A stretch of DNA of 64,000 nucleotides from Axinella damicornis (lineage: Eukaryota > Porifera > Demospongiae > Axinellida > Axinellidae), in assembly GCA_963931865.1 (NCBI GenBank), contig OZ007517.1, positions 9,930,038 through 9,994,037 on the forward strand. The letters are read 5' to 3'. Below are positions 29,345 through 40,275 of the stretch, piece after piece; position 1 is the first letter of the stretch, and each line of letters opens with the position of its first letter. Made by a program: the position numbers and the translations under genes. Below the pieces are notes generated by a model, which ran no database searches, was not told the origin of the DNA, and saw nothing but the letters and a program-made list of their open reading frames with translations.

Positions 29345-31138
29345 TTAGACACGTGTGGCCTACAGTGGCTCTTATAATCTCAGACTACTGCTATTTTACA
29401 AAATGAAGCTACCAGCTCTGCACCCATACACTCTCATGCCAGTGATGCCAACTCATCACCAACCCTTCAATACCCATTCACCATACCACCCCACGCCCAC
29501 CGCCCCTCACCATTCAGAACTCTCACACTCCAGCTCTAGCACACATCCTCCATGCCCTGCTTGAGCACATGGCTTTACCTTTTGTTTGATATTGGATACA
29601 GAGGAATGCAAGACATAAGGCGAGCTCCCAAGTTGTATTTGACTAGCACTTGTGAGACCCCAGATGATTACTGAGCAACGAATGTGCAGCTGGTCACACA
29701 GCTAGACCATTCACCCCCTAGACAGGTGTTTCACAGGCACAGGCTCCGTAAGCCTCAAAACTGTAATGACCGGTGTTCCCAGAGTCACCACAACTGCCAC
29801 AGCTCCTAGAGCCTTCAAACAGTCAGACTGAACCTCACGGTAGAGCTCTGCACCTACCTGAGGTCACCTGGATGCTAGCTGCTCGGCTAGTCTGTCCCCC
29901 AGGGTTCCAAGAGTCACCAACACTGAGCTTCTATCCCACATACCATGCTAGCCAGCAGTGACCATAGCTGTCAGAGGCCGAAACTCTGCACTGTGTGTAT
30001 ATCACCAATGTTGACAGCCCACCAGCTCTGCACGTTTCATTTATCTGTGGTCTATCCAAACCCTAGCTATGAGCCTGACACCCCAACAGACAATCACATC
30101 ACTGATACAAATGCACAACATTAGCAATAGTGTTGTGAACCTGTACCCAACTAGTGGTGTTCATAGAACACATAGCTATATACCCCATGTGGAGCGTCTA
30201 CAGGATACAGTGCAGCTACATTCCAACCTGATGACAACTCGAATGTAAGATGGTGCCCAGACCCTTTCTCCTCCCCAGCGAAGGGTCTGGTTCAGAGACC
30301 ATAGGCCTACTACTAAGGCTCTGCTGCTATCTCATCATGTCCAAAAACATAAATTAATTTGATGTGGCCTAGAGGTTATACTAATAGCGTACCCCTGACG
30401 GAGTCTTCACAGTTTAGATAAGTCGCCCCCCCTCTCTCAACAACGCCTCTCGTCAATCGGTTGACGATAAGGGGGTGAACATACATGCCGTCCGGTGATT
30501 CAGCTCTTCACTTGGACCTCACAACATCTCCTCGGTCTGTGCTATCATGCGCGTGACCGATGCTCGGTGAGTGGCTCTTACCTTCTTCCGACTCACTGCT
30601 TCAATTTCAATAATGTGCATGTCATATGACAATCAACATGACATCTCTGCCGATGCGCATCGAACACGTGCCATCACATAGGCTGTATCCAAGCTGTGGG
30701 AGTGGCCGCTTACCGTATATGCAACAACTGAAACTGAAGAGGTGGGGCCAAAATGAATAATAGGAAATAGCTAGAAAAAACAGCCGAAACAATATTCGTG
30801 ACATCTGTAAGTATAATTTAAATGCTGGGAAAGGACTGTTTCCTAGCGGTAATGAAGTTTCCAAATGTAGTACGTTTCCTGTTCTTGATAGGACTCTATG
30901 GTCACTAAGAGGTGGAGCCAATGTTATGAATAGTTATGAAAAGTAGGAACAGTGAAACAAAGTGCCTTGACTTCAGTCAGGTACACATAGAGCAGTTTTT
31001 TGCTATTTCAAAGGTTTTTAAGGGTCTATGTGGAGAGATTTCAATTCTTTCACACCCGACAGATTTGTCTGCACTGGAACCATTGTCTGTTTTGTATGTT
31101 TGTACATGCACTTCTGAAGTTCAGTGCAAGGCTGCAAG

Positions 31139-31611
31139 CCAGAGGAGGTTGGACACGGTCATGTGACCTATGTGCGTAGGCGAATTTATATGGAGGTTTA
31201 CTATACCAACTTGTGTTCTCGGTAGTCTTTACGAGTATCTCTACAAACTTGACATCATTCGAAAGCTCCAGTGGAGTAGATTCCAAATATGCCGTCAACC
31301 CCGTTCAACCCCTGGGTCACTTAGGCTGTACGGCCTCTTGAAGGATTGGCCGTGCGGGATGACGGAGAAGCCACAATCCCGGTACTCCAACTGGAAGCCT
31401 TCCCAACCTGAAGCGTCATCAATGTACTCCTACCTTTCAAACTCTCCAACTGTAGCTTCACTTCTCGTTGGCAATTTACAGTTTCCCTCAGTCCCAGGCC
31501 ATATTGACTTGGGAACGAGGCTGGCGAGGTTAGGAACGAAAAACATGCAATTATTTCCATTCAAGTGCAGCGCATATAATATAGTCACGTGCGCATTCCA
31601 ACCTCCTCTGG
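31139..31611. mobile_element. MITE with CCAGAGGAGG termini, duplicate
   Basis: Second copy of 27542-28013 with the same CTGCAAG flanks. Confidence 0.85.
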
Positions 31612-31739
31612 CTGCAAGCTGTACCGACAAGTTTACTATTGATGAGTTGACCAAATTTATTGCCAATTAACCAATATGAGGCTTCCAATTACCGTAAAAT
31701 TGACAAGGTTCACAACACTAATTTAGCAATCTGAAGTAC

Positions 31740-31808
31740 ATGATGGGTCAAACTTTATGGCCTGCCGTCATGTGACGAGACCGAAAAATAAAATTCATTC
31801 ATTCATTT
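31740..31808 (+). mobile_element. Retroelement 3' tail with (ATTC)n
   Basis: GATGGGTCAAACTTTATGGC to AAAATAAAATTCATTCATTC. The reverse complement of 54972-55030 has the same layout (TGGGTCAACC...AATAAAATTCATTCATTC). Typical of a non-LTR retrotransposon or SINE 3' end with a simple-repeat tail. Absent from intron copy 1. Confidence 0.6.
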
Positions 31809-31835
31809 ATGACAATTCGCTACCAACCAAATGTA

Positions 31836-32507
31836 CCGTAGTCTCTCGAAAATACGCCCACCCTCGAAAATACGCCCACCCCCCTTTTTTGCGACAAGTT
31901 GTCGCAAAGGGTCATTTATTACTCGAAAGTACGCCCACCCTATTAGCTCGAACAGGAAGCAATTGAATAGCTCCGGAAGAAGTACTGTCAAAGAGGTGCG
32001 ACTAAGAAATGAAGGCTGGCAATCGCGGTACTAATTACAATGAATTTTATTATGTTGTATCACATTGCATAATCAGCTGTGCATGAGTGCTTGACATGAA
32101 ACCGTGCACGCGCTGTGCATTGCATGTTTGTGTCTTCGTGTGTGCAATCGCTAGCAGACTACGGATTTCTCGGAAGCAGCAAGTCCCAAAGATGGTCTGC
32201 ACGCTCCACGTCATTCAAGCACTCCTGCTGTGCCTTGTTTCCTCTTCTTGCAGCTACTCACACGAAGAGATTGTTCCTGCTCACTAAGAAACTCCGGAAG
32301 TAGTAGCTGTAGTAAAGTCTTGATAGAATGACTGTTGCAGTATGGCTCTCGTATATTTGCATGTTATTTGCATGTACTTGGGTGGGCCTACTTTCGAGTC
32401 AAGGGTGGGCTTATTTTCGGGAGAGGGGTCCTCGAAAATACGCCCATCCCCCTCTTTGAGCAGATTCTAAATTCATCGCCCATGGGCGTATTTTCGAGAG
32501 ACTACGG
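31836..32507. mobile_element. TA-flanked MITE, CCGTAGTCTCTCG termini
   Basis: Termini CCGTAGTCTCTCGAAAATAC and complement, flanked by TA (31834-31835, 32508-32509). Internal copies of CTCGAAAATACGCCCACCC. The empty site is preserved at about 28170 (AAATG TA TAATTC). Related to 59928-60893. TA targeting suggests Tc1/mariner-type mobilisation. Confidence 0.9.
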
Positions 32508-32527
32508 TATAATTCTTTATTTCCCAG

Positions 32528-32587
32528 TAGCTGCTCAAGATCTTCCTGACACCACCAATGTTACTGGAACTGATTCCACTCTATTAG
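32528..32587 (+). CDS. Linker exon L1, copy 2
   Basis: 60 nt, phase 1-1. Encodes AAQDLPDTTNVTGTDSTLLG; differs from copy 1 at one residue (R to L). TTAG|GTGAGT donor. Confidence 0.65.
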
Positions 32588-32915
32588 GTGAGTGAGCGAT
32601 ATTATACCACATGTGCAAAAGTGAGGTCAAGCAATTGCTTCTGTATGGTTTGTGTGTGTTAGTGAGTCTGTGTGGTTATATCATGTGTCTGTGAGTCCAT
32701 GTCTGTGCATTATTACAGGAGAAGGTAGGGGGCATGTAATCTTTGGAATGCAGTGTTCATAAACTTACTTCAATGATGCATTCAAGCTAGCTAATGTCTC
32801 AAAGAATGACAAAACCAAAACCACAGCTAGTTGTAGAGACTCAAGCCTAACACTTCAAGCAGTTATATATCTTTAGTCAACCCCACTTATTGTGTTTATT
32901 CTTCATTCCCTAAAG

Positions 32916-32966
32916 CTGCTCAAAATTTTCTTGATACTTCCAATGTTTCAGCAGTTGATTCAACTA
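32916..32966 (+). CDS. Linker exon L2
   Basis: 51 nt, phase 1-1, CTAAAG acceptor and A|GTGAGC donor. Encodes AAQNFLDTSNVSAVDSTS. Intact parent of the head of the chimeric exon at 28578. Directly precedes the second Death domain exon. Confidence 0.6.
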
Positions 32967-33439
32967 GTGAGCGATATTATCCCACCTGCGTGCGCGCATG
33001 TAATGAGTGAGGTCAAGTTATTGCTTTTGTCTTGTATGTCTGTGTGCTCATCTATTTGTAAGAGGCATGTCATATCTGGATAATTCAGTGATACCGTCGT
33101 ATTACTTTTCAAGGCATGTACCCATAAACAATCTGAAATACCATAGATCGGGAAAATTTTGCATGAAATATCATTATTTCGCCTTCTAAATTTTCGCATT
33201 GTTATATTTTTGTCGCTCGAGCACACCGACGATTAAACCACACGAAAATTTCATTCACGCGGTATGCGTATGCATGCACGTTCCCAGGACCGGATACCAT
33301 GTCGCCATTGGAGAGGAGCTGGAGTGTCAGCGCGAGCGAGGGAATGTAGCAGACACCCATGTCGTAGAGAGGGAACTGCCTTGACCTCACTCAGAACTAA
33401 ATGCTAGTAGATACTCTGAATAATAATTCCTTCCTTCAG
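32967..33439. other. Intron before DD2
   Basis: No further exon or repeat recognised. Confidence 0.5.
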
Positions 33440-33736
33440 GATTCAAACACTACATCTCGGTGCTGCATGAGCTCACGCCAGTTGCCACAAGGTGGAAGAG
33501 TATTGGTACTGCTCTGGGACTGAAACCTGGTCTCTTGGAGGATATTCAAACTGGGAACGGCGGTGATCCTCGTGCGTGCCTGTCTTGGGTGGTGATGGCG
33601 TGGCTGAGGAGAAACTACAAAGTGAGGAGGTTTGGTGAGCCAACTTGGCAGAGTTTGACAGAGGCCGTGGGCCATCCTGAAGGTGGAGCAAACACAGCAC
33701 TTGCAAGGAGCATAGCTGCGAGGCACAAGGCAGGAG
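33440..33736 (+). CDS. Death domain exon, unit I (DD2)
   Basis: 297 nt, phase 1-1, TTCAG acceptor, GGAG|GTGTGT donor. Encodes GFKHYISVLHELTPVATRWK, SIGTALGLKPGLLEDI, CLSWVVMAWLRRNYKVRRFG, EPTWQSLTEAVGHPEGGANT and ALARSIAARHKAGG. Clear Death-domain pattern (TRWKSIGTALGL, LLEDI, WL, PTWQSL). More similar to the DD at 59186 than to DD1. Confidence 0.9.
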
Positions 33737-34221
33737 GTGTGTTGACTGGCTGCCTTTTGTAACTGTATCACCTTGTATCTCTTCTGAAGTGATAGTGCAT
33801 GGATGGATTGACCTCTAGCTCCACATCCATGTTAGTGTAGCGATGTGGCTACATTAGGGCAGCTTTTGTTTGTGGTAGTTAAATGTGATCACTAGAGTGC
33901 ATATGAATACATACAGCAGTAAGGCAACAGTTGGAAATCATTAATCTAAGAGTGTGAACTCAAGAATGTGCTTCCTGAAAATGACTACATCCTCGAGAGT
34001 CACATTATTCACTGTATATAAATGCAGGTAGCACGCCTTGTGCACTGGTCACATTGTTGTAAACTATGACTCAGTTCAGTGTAATACACCAAACCACGTC
34101 TAGGAAACAAATTGGTGAACTTCACTTGGCTAAGGTATTACCGTATAGTGGGATATGTTCACAAGTCCAAGCTTTTTTGTGTCAGTTAGAAGAAAATATT
34201 TTTCTTTTTTATTACTGCTAG
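33737..34221. other. Intron between DD2 and RING exon
   Basis: No exon or notable repeat seen. Confidence 0.5.
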
Positions 34222-34599
34222 GACCTCAAGGAGGAGCACAACCCCATAGCAAGCTGATATTGGCTACTCAGAAGGAAAAATTTGGAGGCTACGATTGCAA
34301 GTTTGTCACTCGGCCTCCAGCCGCTTTCCAAACGGAATGTCTTATATGTCAGCTGATACTTCGTGATCCATACCAAACTACCTGTTGTGGCAAGAGCTTC
34401 TGCCGCTCATGCATTCAAGGGGTCGAAAATATGATCCACTGTCCAGCATGCAGGGGAAAACTTGAAATACTTCCAAACAAGGGTCTGAGACAGTCCCTCA
34501 TCCAGCTTCCTGTTTGGTGTACCTTCCGTGAAAATGGTTGCAAGTGGAGCGGAGAGTTAGGAGAGCTGGATTGTCACTTGAATGAAGCTGATCACTCTG
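34222..34599 (+). CDS. RING finger plus TRAF-type zinc finger exon
   Basis: 378 nt, phase 1-1, GCTAG acceptor and CTCTG|GTGAGT donor. Encodes GPQGGAQPHSKL, then a RING: ECLICQLILRDPYQTTCCGK, SFCRSCIQG, IHCPACRGKL. Then LPVWCTFRENGCKWSGEL and LDCHLNEADHS, the first TRAF-type zinc finger. TRAF proteins are E3 ligases and adaptors in TNFR/TLR-like signalling. The usual RING His is replaced (CCGKSFC), as in several invertebrate RING/U-box relatives. Only one TRAF finger is visible and no TRAF/MATH domain. With DD2 upstream this forms a DD-RING architecture. Confidence 0.88.
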
Positions 34600-34734
34600 G
34601 TGAGTACTCCCAAAAATTCCGGCATGAAAGTGTTTTAGCTGTGTGAGAGCAGTGTAACCTTGCTGTTCTCAGTGCTGAATAAATTTTCAAGGTGCATAGT
34701 TTCGAAGATTTGTCTCAGTTGTTTTGGCCATGCA

Positions 34735-35090
34735 TGTGGTCTTGACAATATAATTTCCCTACACGCCCATGCGTGAAGCAGGGTTAAGCAATTGCATGGT
34801 TTTGTCCATCTGTCTGTCCACTGAAAAAAACTGAAATAGCGCGATCTACAGGCATATAAGATTGATAAACCCGACAATAACATTGCAATCCAAAATAAAA
34901 CCAGCGTCTGTGTACCTGATAGCGACCAAAGCACTTCAATTGTATGCATCTCCAGCTTTGTCTTATTAAATGACCGTAGGGTCCATCATTTTAATACAGT
35001 AATACGGGCGTACATGGCTCTGGCACGTGTTCATAACCGAAGAGCATCCATGTCAGTGGTATGGATCTTAGACGGAGGGATCGCGCGCTC
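34735..35090. repeat. Intronic repeat shared with 21.5-21.96 kb
   Basis: Same ordered blocks as 21534-21960 (GCAGGGTTAAGCA, TTTTGTCCATCTGTCTG, GCGACCAAAGCACTTC). Same orientation. Confidence 0.65.
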
Positions 35091-35484
35091 TAGTTATGGG
35101 ATGTAATTCAGCTGCATGCACAGTGCTAGCGTACGTAGGAAGTTTCTTGTTCAAGATAGCTCTATAATTCATTCCTGATATAGAGTTGAATGTACATAGG
35201 TTTGACAATGGTAAACTAGGTACTTCATCTGGTCGAAGCTATAAAGTGAAGAGAGAGAATGGGGAGAAGGAGAGGGAGTGAAAGTAAAGAATTATACAAA
35301 GCATGAGTATAGGCATGGCACATGGTTCACACACACTGTTCAGACCTGCCAACTGACAAAGTAGCATTAAAACCTCTGCTTGTTTGTCATGACTGTCTGT
35401 TGTATCCAAGCTAGAGCTCCCATGCACAGTGTGTTTGAGCTGGAGCAAGTAGCATGCTCTGAAACTGTAATACTATCATTGCAG

Positions 35485-35558
35485 GGGATGTGTTCGCATT
35501 AAATTTTGGTAACCGCAAGGAGTTGTTGCAAGAAGTGGACTGGTTCATCTGCATGAAG
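35485..35558 (+). CDS. Short exon after the RING exon
   Basis: 74 nt, phase 1 in, phase 0 out, TTGCAG acceptor, AAG|GTATGC donor. Encodes GDVFALNFGNRKELLQEVDW then FICMK. Joins RING/TRAF to the coiled-coil exon (CMK|DMDELTKK) without frame change. Confidence 0.55.
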
Positions 35559-36168
35559 GTATGCATATTGATGTTAAAATAGTCTTGTGCTCATCAGGAG
35601 GAAAACCCCATGCATTTGAGGTGCTCTTTGTTGGTATAGTGATGTTTAATATGACATAAGTCTATGATACCAGTATCACAGCAGATATGGAATTGTCCCT
35701 GTTCATCAAGGCACTTTCTTACATCTTGATCCTTGGCTTCAGTGCTTGGGGCAGCTTCCTAGAGCCTAGTGTCTCAGGCACATTAAGGACTGAGACTAAT
35801 TGACGAACATTACGTGGAAATACATGGAAATAACTGTATAGTGCATGCACAGAGAAGGCTAATGGCAGTGTAGAATAACGAGCTGAGTAAAGTCTACTGG
35901 TGTGTCTCTCAGAGTGATAGCTGTAGCTTCGCTTGGTGATAGTTGTAGTCATCACATTTGGTAGTTGTTTGTGTGAAACCCTCAAGCAGCACCTGAGACT
36001 TGGTATGGTGGTCCTACTGGAGTTGATGTGATCACACACGGCTAATGTGCAGGCAGTTTCAGAGGAACCTGCCACCTCCGGGAGGTTTGTGTACATGGCT
36101 TTTTTCATTCTACCGTTGGGAAATGTCTTGACTTACTTCATGAATGTAGCTATACCAAATATCCATAG

Positions 36169-36205
<37 letters not shown>

Positions 36206-36467
36206 TGGCACTTTTGCCAGTAGCAGGAGTGGCTTCTCACGATAAAAAGTTAGATGGATACGTGTGCTTCATGTCGATGCTGGTAGTTCAGTCGGAATCA
36301 GTTAATTTGCAGGTTATCCAGGAAGTTGCATAAGCAATATGGCTTACTCAAGAATCCATGCATAAACTGTACCTTCAGTTAGTCAGTGGGTGTGTCCAAT
36401 GATGACTGTGGTTAAGAGGTGTGGCTATAGTTATTGATGTTGCATGCACTAAAGAGGTATTAATTAA
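35559..36467. other. Intron with poly-G run
   Basis: No exon recognised. G run of 34 nt at 36170-36203. Confidence 0.5.
36170..36203. repeat. Poly-G run, 34 nt
   Basis: Uninterrupted G tract in an intron. Confidence 0.95.
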
Positions 36468-37020
36468 CCCTTTAAGCCCCATTGACGCCTATAGACGTCA
36501 TTGAGACCCTACACACTTGTAGGGCTTCTCGTCAGTCCAAAAAGAGACCAAAAAAGCTAGCTTCAGAGGGCCTAGGGACAACTTTGAGGGACAAACCCCA
36601 AAATTTGGTCAGTTTTCGGTGCGCACCCCCAGCATGTCGTAGCCGTTTTAAAAAAATATTTTTTTTATGAGATTCATTGACCCAAGGATTTTTGATTTTA
36701 ATGAGATTCATAGACCCCACCCAGGGCCTCAAGCAAATGGGTGGTGTAAGGTGTGCCATCAGTCAGATCTGGCCCAAGTTTAGTGAAATGCTGGGCGAAA
36801 ATCCGGCTGACATCCACCTTTGGCCTCCGATTGCTGGGCTTGTGGGGGGTCATGAATATCATTAATGGTATTGCCAGAGGGGTCTCTCCATGTGTGCGAG
36901 CCCCACCAAGTCTGGCCGCTGAGGAGCGAATGCTGTGGGAGAGGAGTACCTACGAAGGTGGTGTGCGCTAAATGCATGAAAATGTGTTGTCTTGGAGGGA
37001 AGAATTCTGTAGTTAAAGGG
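36468..37020. mobile_element. TTAA element, CCCTTTAAGCCCC termini
   Basis: TTAA at 36464-36467 and 37021-37024. About 90% identical to 16562-17163 but missing the GC-rich fold-back near 16740. Lies about 200 bp before the coiled-coil exon. Confidence 0.8.
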
Positions 37021-37219
37021 TTAATACATGCATTTTGAGCAAGGATTTGATGCGTAGTACATGCACAGCAATATGATTGCAGCTTCATAATCATATCACA
37101 GTACATGTATGTGAATGCTGACATGATGCATCTATTTGACCAAGCCGGTGTTATGTATGATGACCTGGTCTAGAATGGTGATTAAAGTTTCCGTAATTCC
37201 TGTGTCTACATTCTACAAG

Positions 37220-38686
37220 GATATGGATGAGCTGACAAAGAAGGCAAGAAATCTCCTATCAGAGGTAGCACTACCTTGCTTCGTGTGCACTCATGATCAC
37301 CCGAAATACCTGGCAATGGAGCAGTACTACTATAGCAAAGGAAGGACAATAATCGATGAATCTGTAGCAAACCTAATGCGAGTGAAATCAGTTCTGCAAC
37401 AGTGCAAGGAGCAAGTTGAGCAAGAGAGAACCCGTGTTTCAAGTGCTGAAATCAAACTAGCTCAGGTAACATTGCTGGCAAAACATAGGTACTATTGGAA
37501 TATAGAAGTAGGTAGTAAAAAAGATGTGGGTGCAGCTAAGAGTACACTGCGAAGGTGTGAAAAGGATTTTCGGAAAGCTCAAAGTTCCTTGAAGGAAATA
37601 GAGCAAAAAAAATTGCCCGCAGAATTAGTGCAAACCTGTCTCATGCACACTCTCCCAAAACACCTTACAATGGATCGGTATTACTATAGCAAAGAATGAA
37701 AAATAGACTGTGGCTCTGAAGCAAACCTGGTGACAGTGGAGAATTCAGCACTGCAACATCATCAGGAACAAGTTGAGCGAGCAGAAGCTTACATTGCAAG
37801 TGCTGAAAATGAATTAAGGGACAAGAAGGAAATGACGGTTGTACAAGCATGTGTTGGTGCTGTAATTGGATGTATGGTTGGGCTTATACTCAGGCCTGGA
37901 CGATTTGTAGTACCAGTAGCGATAGGAAGTGCGGTTGCTGCGGATATAATCAGTATTCGTCAAGAAGGTATGGACAGGCAGAGGAGTGAACTGGGAAGAC
38001 GTCAACTTCCTTACTCGAAGGCTCAACATTCTTTAAAGGTTGACCAAGTAGTTGACACTGTTGACACAGAAATAGACCACATCACATGCGCTCTGTTGAA
38101 ACACCATGGGTGGTACTACTGTAACAAAGAAGGCCAGAGACTTCGAAATGCAGCTGAAGTAAACCAAGTGATAATAGAAAAGAGGGCAGCAATGCAAGAA
38201 TGTCAGGAGCAGGTTGAGCAAGCAAGAAATGACATTAGAAGTGCTGAGAATATGCTTTGGGACAACAAAGAAATGATGTTTGTGCAAGCGGGAATTAGTT
38301 CTGTAATTGGAAGTTGGTTTGTTTTTGAAGGAAGACCAATTATTGCAGTGTTGATTGCAAGTGTGGCTGCCACTTGTACAAAATTATACTATCAGCAAGG
38401 TGTTCACAGAGCTAGGAACGCACTGGAAAGGTACAAAAAGGACTACCAGAGCGTTCAAACTTCTGTAAAGGAAACTAAGCATGATTTAGAAATACTGCAG
38501 GCAGAACTAGACAAGTTCACTCACCTGAAACGCCCTAAGCTGGTGCCAGTTGAATGGCGATACTTCTACAGACACAGACACATAGTGCTCACTGATGTGA
38601 CAATGAACAGACCTGAGATTGACTTCAAAATGAATACCAGACTTCATCACTACTTCTCAAAATTCAGAAGTTTCTGTTTCCCTTAG
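37220..38686 (+). CDS. Coiled-coil exon with two hydrophobic hairpins and an in-frame TGA
   Basis: Open from CTACAAG|GATATGGATGAG to TAG at 38684-38686 except for one TGA at 37697-37699. Three internal repeats of about 130 aa: a YYYSK/WYYCNK motif, a helix EQVEQ(A/E)R..I.SAE, a middle segment, and a helix with LxRxxKDxxxxQxSxKE. In repeats 2 and 3 the middle is hydrophobic and Gly/Ala-rich (VVQACVGAVIGCMVGLIL; VAIGSAVAADII; FVQAGISSVIGSW; IAVLIASVAATC), probably membrane hairpins. Repeat 1 lacks this. The TGA falls where repeat 1 has a Gly-Arg pair. It is either a truncating allele, making a protein without the membrane parts, or sequencing error. Likely C-terminal effector or anchoring region. 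Confidence 0.7.
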
Positions 38687-39360
38687 TTTATTGTATGCTC
38701 ACATTTTAGCTATGGCTACAAAGTTTATCCTATTGTAATAAGAAACCACCAACCACTTGCCATGCATTTCGTTATATGGTTACAATTATGTGTGTGTGTG
38801 TGTGTGCAGTAACATGCATTGTGAATATGTACATAATTTGGTAATCAATGGTCCCCGTGGAGAAGAGTGAATTGTATTGCATTAATTGCTGTATTAGTTT
38901 GTGGAGTAGGCTGAGTCTCCCTAGCCTCAATACATTAACAAACATGCAGGAAGCAGGTGTTAATTTTTGGTCTTGCTGACTTGACCGACTGAACTCGGTC
39001 CGTCAATGCATGTGATGTGCAATATACTATACAAGGGATTGGAGGGAGGATACTGCATGTAGCTATATATAGTCAGAAAATTCCTCGCAAGCTGCAAGTA
39101 TACCTCTATTGGTTATATCGCTGCATGTCCATCATTGAAGACGAGAATTTCTCGCAAGCTGAGGTGGTTGCAAGTACCTCGATATATATATCCTTCTCTA
39201 TTGGCTATATTGCTGCATGTCCATCATTGAGCACGATGCATGCGCAACTGGTCTCCACTTTGACTCGGTTTCTTGTATAATATTTCAATGGTAACAATGT
39301 CCATTCAAATCACTCCTAGATCCCGAGTCCTGACTCTTTTCTGTAACATCAGTTATATTA
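38687..39360. other. 3' flank of unit I
   Basis: No gene. A short (GT)n lies at about 38789-38807. A tandem duplication of about 80 bp is seen at 39075-39240 (CTCGCAAGCTG...GCTGCATGTCCATCATTGA twice). Confidence 0.55.
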
Positions 39361-39361
39361 C

Positions 39362-39520
39362 ATGCACCCCCCATTCTTTACCCACGGCCCTATAAAGGAC
39401 ACAACAAGGACCCTTCCAACCCCTCTACAGTAACTACCGTGGGATCTCAACATTTGTAAGATCCTAGAGAGACTAGTCCATTTCCACCATCTCGACACCC
39501 CTCACCATCAACCTGGTTTC
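39362..39520 (+). pseudogene. LINE reverse transcriptase fragment, N-terminal motifs
   Basis: With frame changes one can read SNYRGIS, then ICKILERLVHFHHLDTPHHQ and PGFR. These are the conserved entry motifs of non-LTR retrotransposon reverse transcriptases. Stops and shifts show it is dead. Continued at 39757-39865 and 40276-40971. Confidence 0.7.
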
Positions 39521-39524
39521 CGTC

Positions 39525-39735
39525 CCCACCTCAGCTGTCCCCACCTCAGCTGTCCCCACCTCAGCTGTCCCCACCCCAGCTGTCCCCACCCCAGCTGTTC
39601 CCACCTCAGCTGTCCCCATGCACCTCAGCTGTCCCCACCCCAGCTGTCCCCACCCCAGCTGTTCCCACCCCAGCTGTCCCCACCTCAGCTGTCCCCACCT
39701 CATGCAGCTGTCCCCACCCCACTGCGGCTGTCCCA
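39525..39735. repeat. Minisatellite CACCTCAGCTGTCCC
   Basis: About 13 units of 15 bp (CCCCACC(T/C)CAGCTGT(C/T)), expanded within the dead LINE. Confidence 0.9.
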
Positions 39736-39865
39736 CTCTGCCTTTATTGATCCATGGTCGCCTATGGTATCTCATTCAGGCTCGGTACCAGCCAGTATAG
39801 CTTATATGCCCAATCCACTGCTGCTATCAAATGGTGTGACCTCCACTTCTCCATTGACCAAGGAG

Positions 39866-40275
39866 CAGGGGCGGCAGCGGCATAAAAGAAGTGGTACGGC
39901 CCACTATCGTAGCGCATCGAAGGCGGTGCTCGGAGGCGGTGCCCGGAGGCGCTGTGCGTGTTGGCAGAGGCACGAAGCGCTGATCTGTCCGCGCGAAGCT
40001 CGGAAAAAAATTTTCGCATGTATTTTTAGCGATGAGGAAGCGCTCTCGTAGCATCAAAATGGCCGTGTTGGGAAAGAAAAGACCTTGCATGGCTGCTGTG
40101 GAGTTTCAATGGTAGACCCACAACTAGGACGAGAAACAGATGCCATTGCCGAGTCTGCATATAAGATCGAGCGTAGATTATGCGTGACTACACGTGCACG
40201 TGATATTATAATCAGGTCGGCTGGAAAAGTGGTCCGGCCAAAGCCGGACCAGCCGGACCGGCGGCGCCGCCTCTG
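39866..40275. mobile_element. hAT-like MITE inside LINE
   Basis: Termini CAGGGGCGGC and GCCGCCTCTG. Flanks CCAAGGAG and CAGGAGTA are an imperfect target duplication. Removing it rejoins the reverse transcriptase reading ACC AAG | GGA GTA CGC CAG GAT GCC, giving KGVRQDAILSPLLYCIFVDE. The family call rests on terminal sequence only. Confidence 0.65.

Larger units (their letters stand above)
29148..32527 (+). repeat. Long intron, tandem-duplication copy 2
   Basis: Duplicate of 25601-28191 with three additions: the 34-nt palindrome at 29311, an ATTC-tailed retro fragment at about 31740-31808 and the TA-flanked element at 31836. No gene recognised; open frames in it are also present in copy 1 and look passive. 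Confidence 0.85.
16147..38686 (+). other. Unit I gene model (Death-domain/RING family), exon chain
   Basis: Exons that join in consistent phase: 16147-16159, 18422-18466, 20966-21349, 22145-22207, 22996-23831, 24120-24212, 25090-25167, 25238-25315, 25386-25463, 25534-25600, then linker(s), 33440-33736, 34222-34599, 35485-35558, 37220-38686. The tandemly duplicated part between 28.2 and 32.6 kb offers alternative routes, one of which is out of frame (28578). Whether this is one gene or two adjacent genes, for example a DD/helical gene followed by a DD/RING gene, cannot be settled without transcripts. An in-frame TGA lies in the last exon. Confidence 0.5.

Noticed and set aside
31170..31670. 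166-codon open frame in the duplicated intron
   Set aside because: It includes the MITE at 31139-31611, and the paralogous stretch at 27.6-28.1 kb is interrupted, so coding is unlikely.
39473..39775. Open frames of VGTAG-type or PHPSC repeats
   Set aside because: Both are translations of the 15-bp minisatellite.
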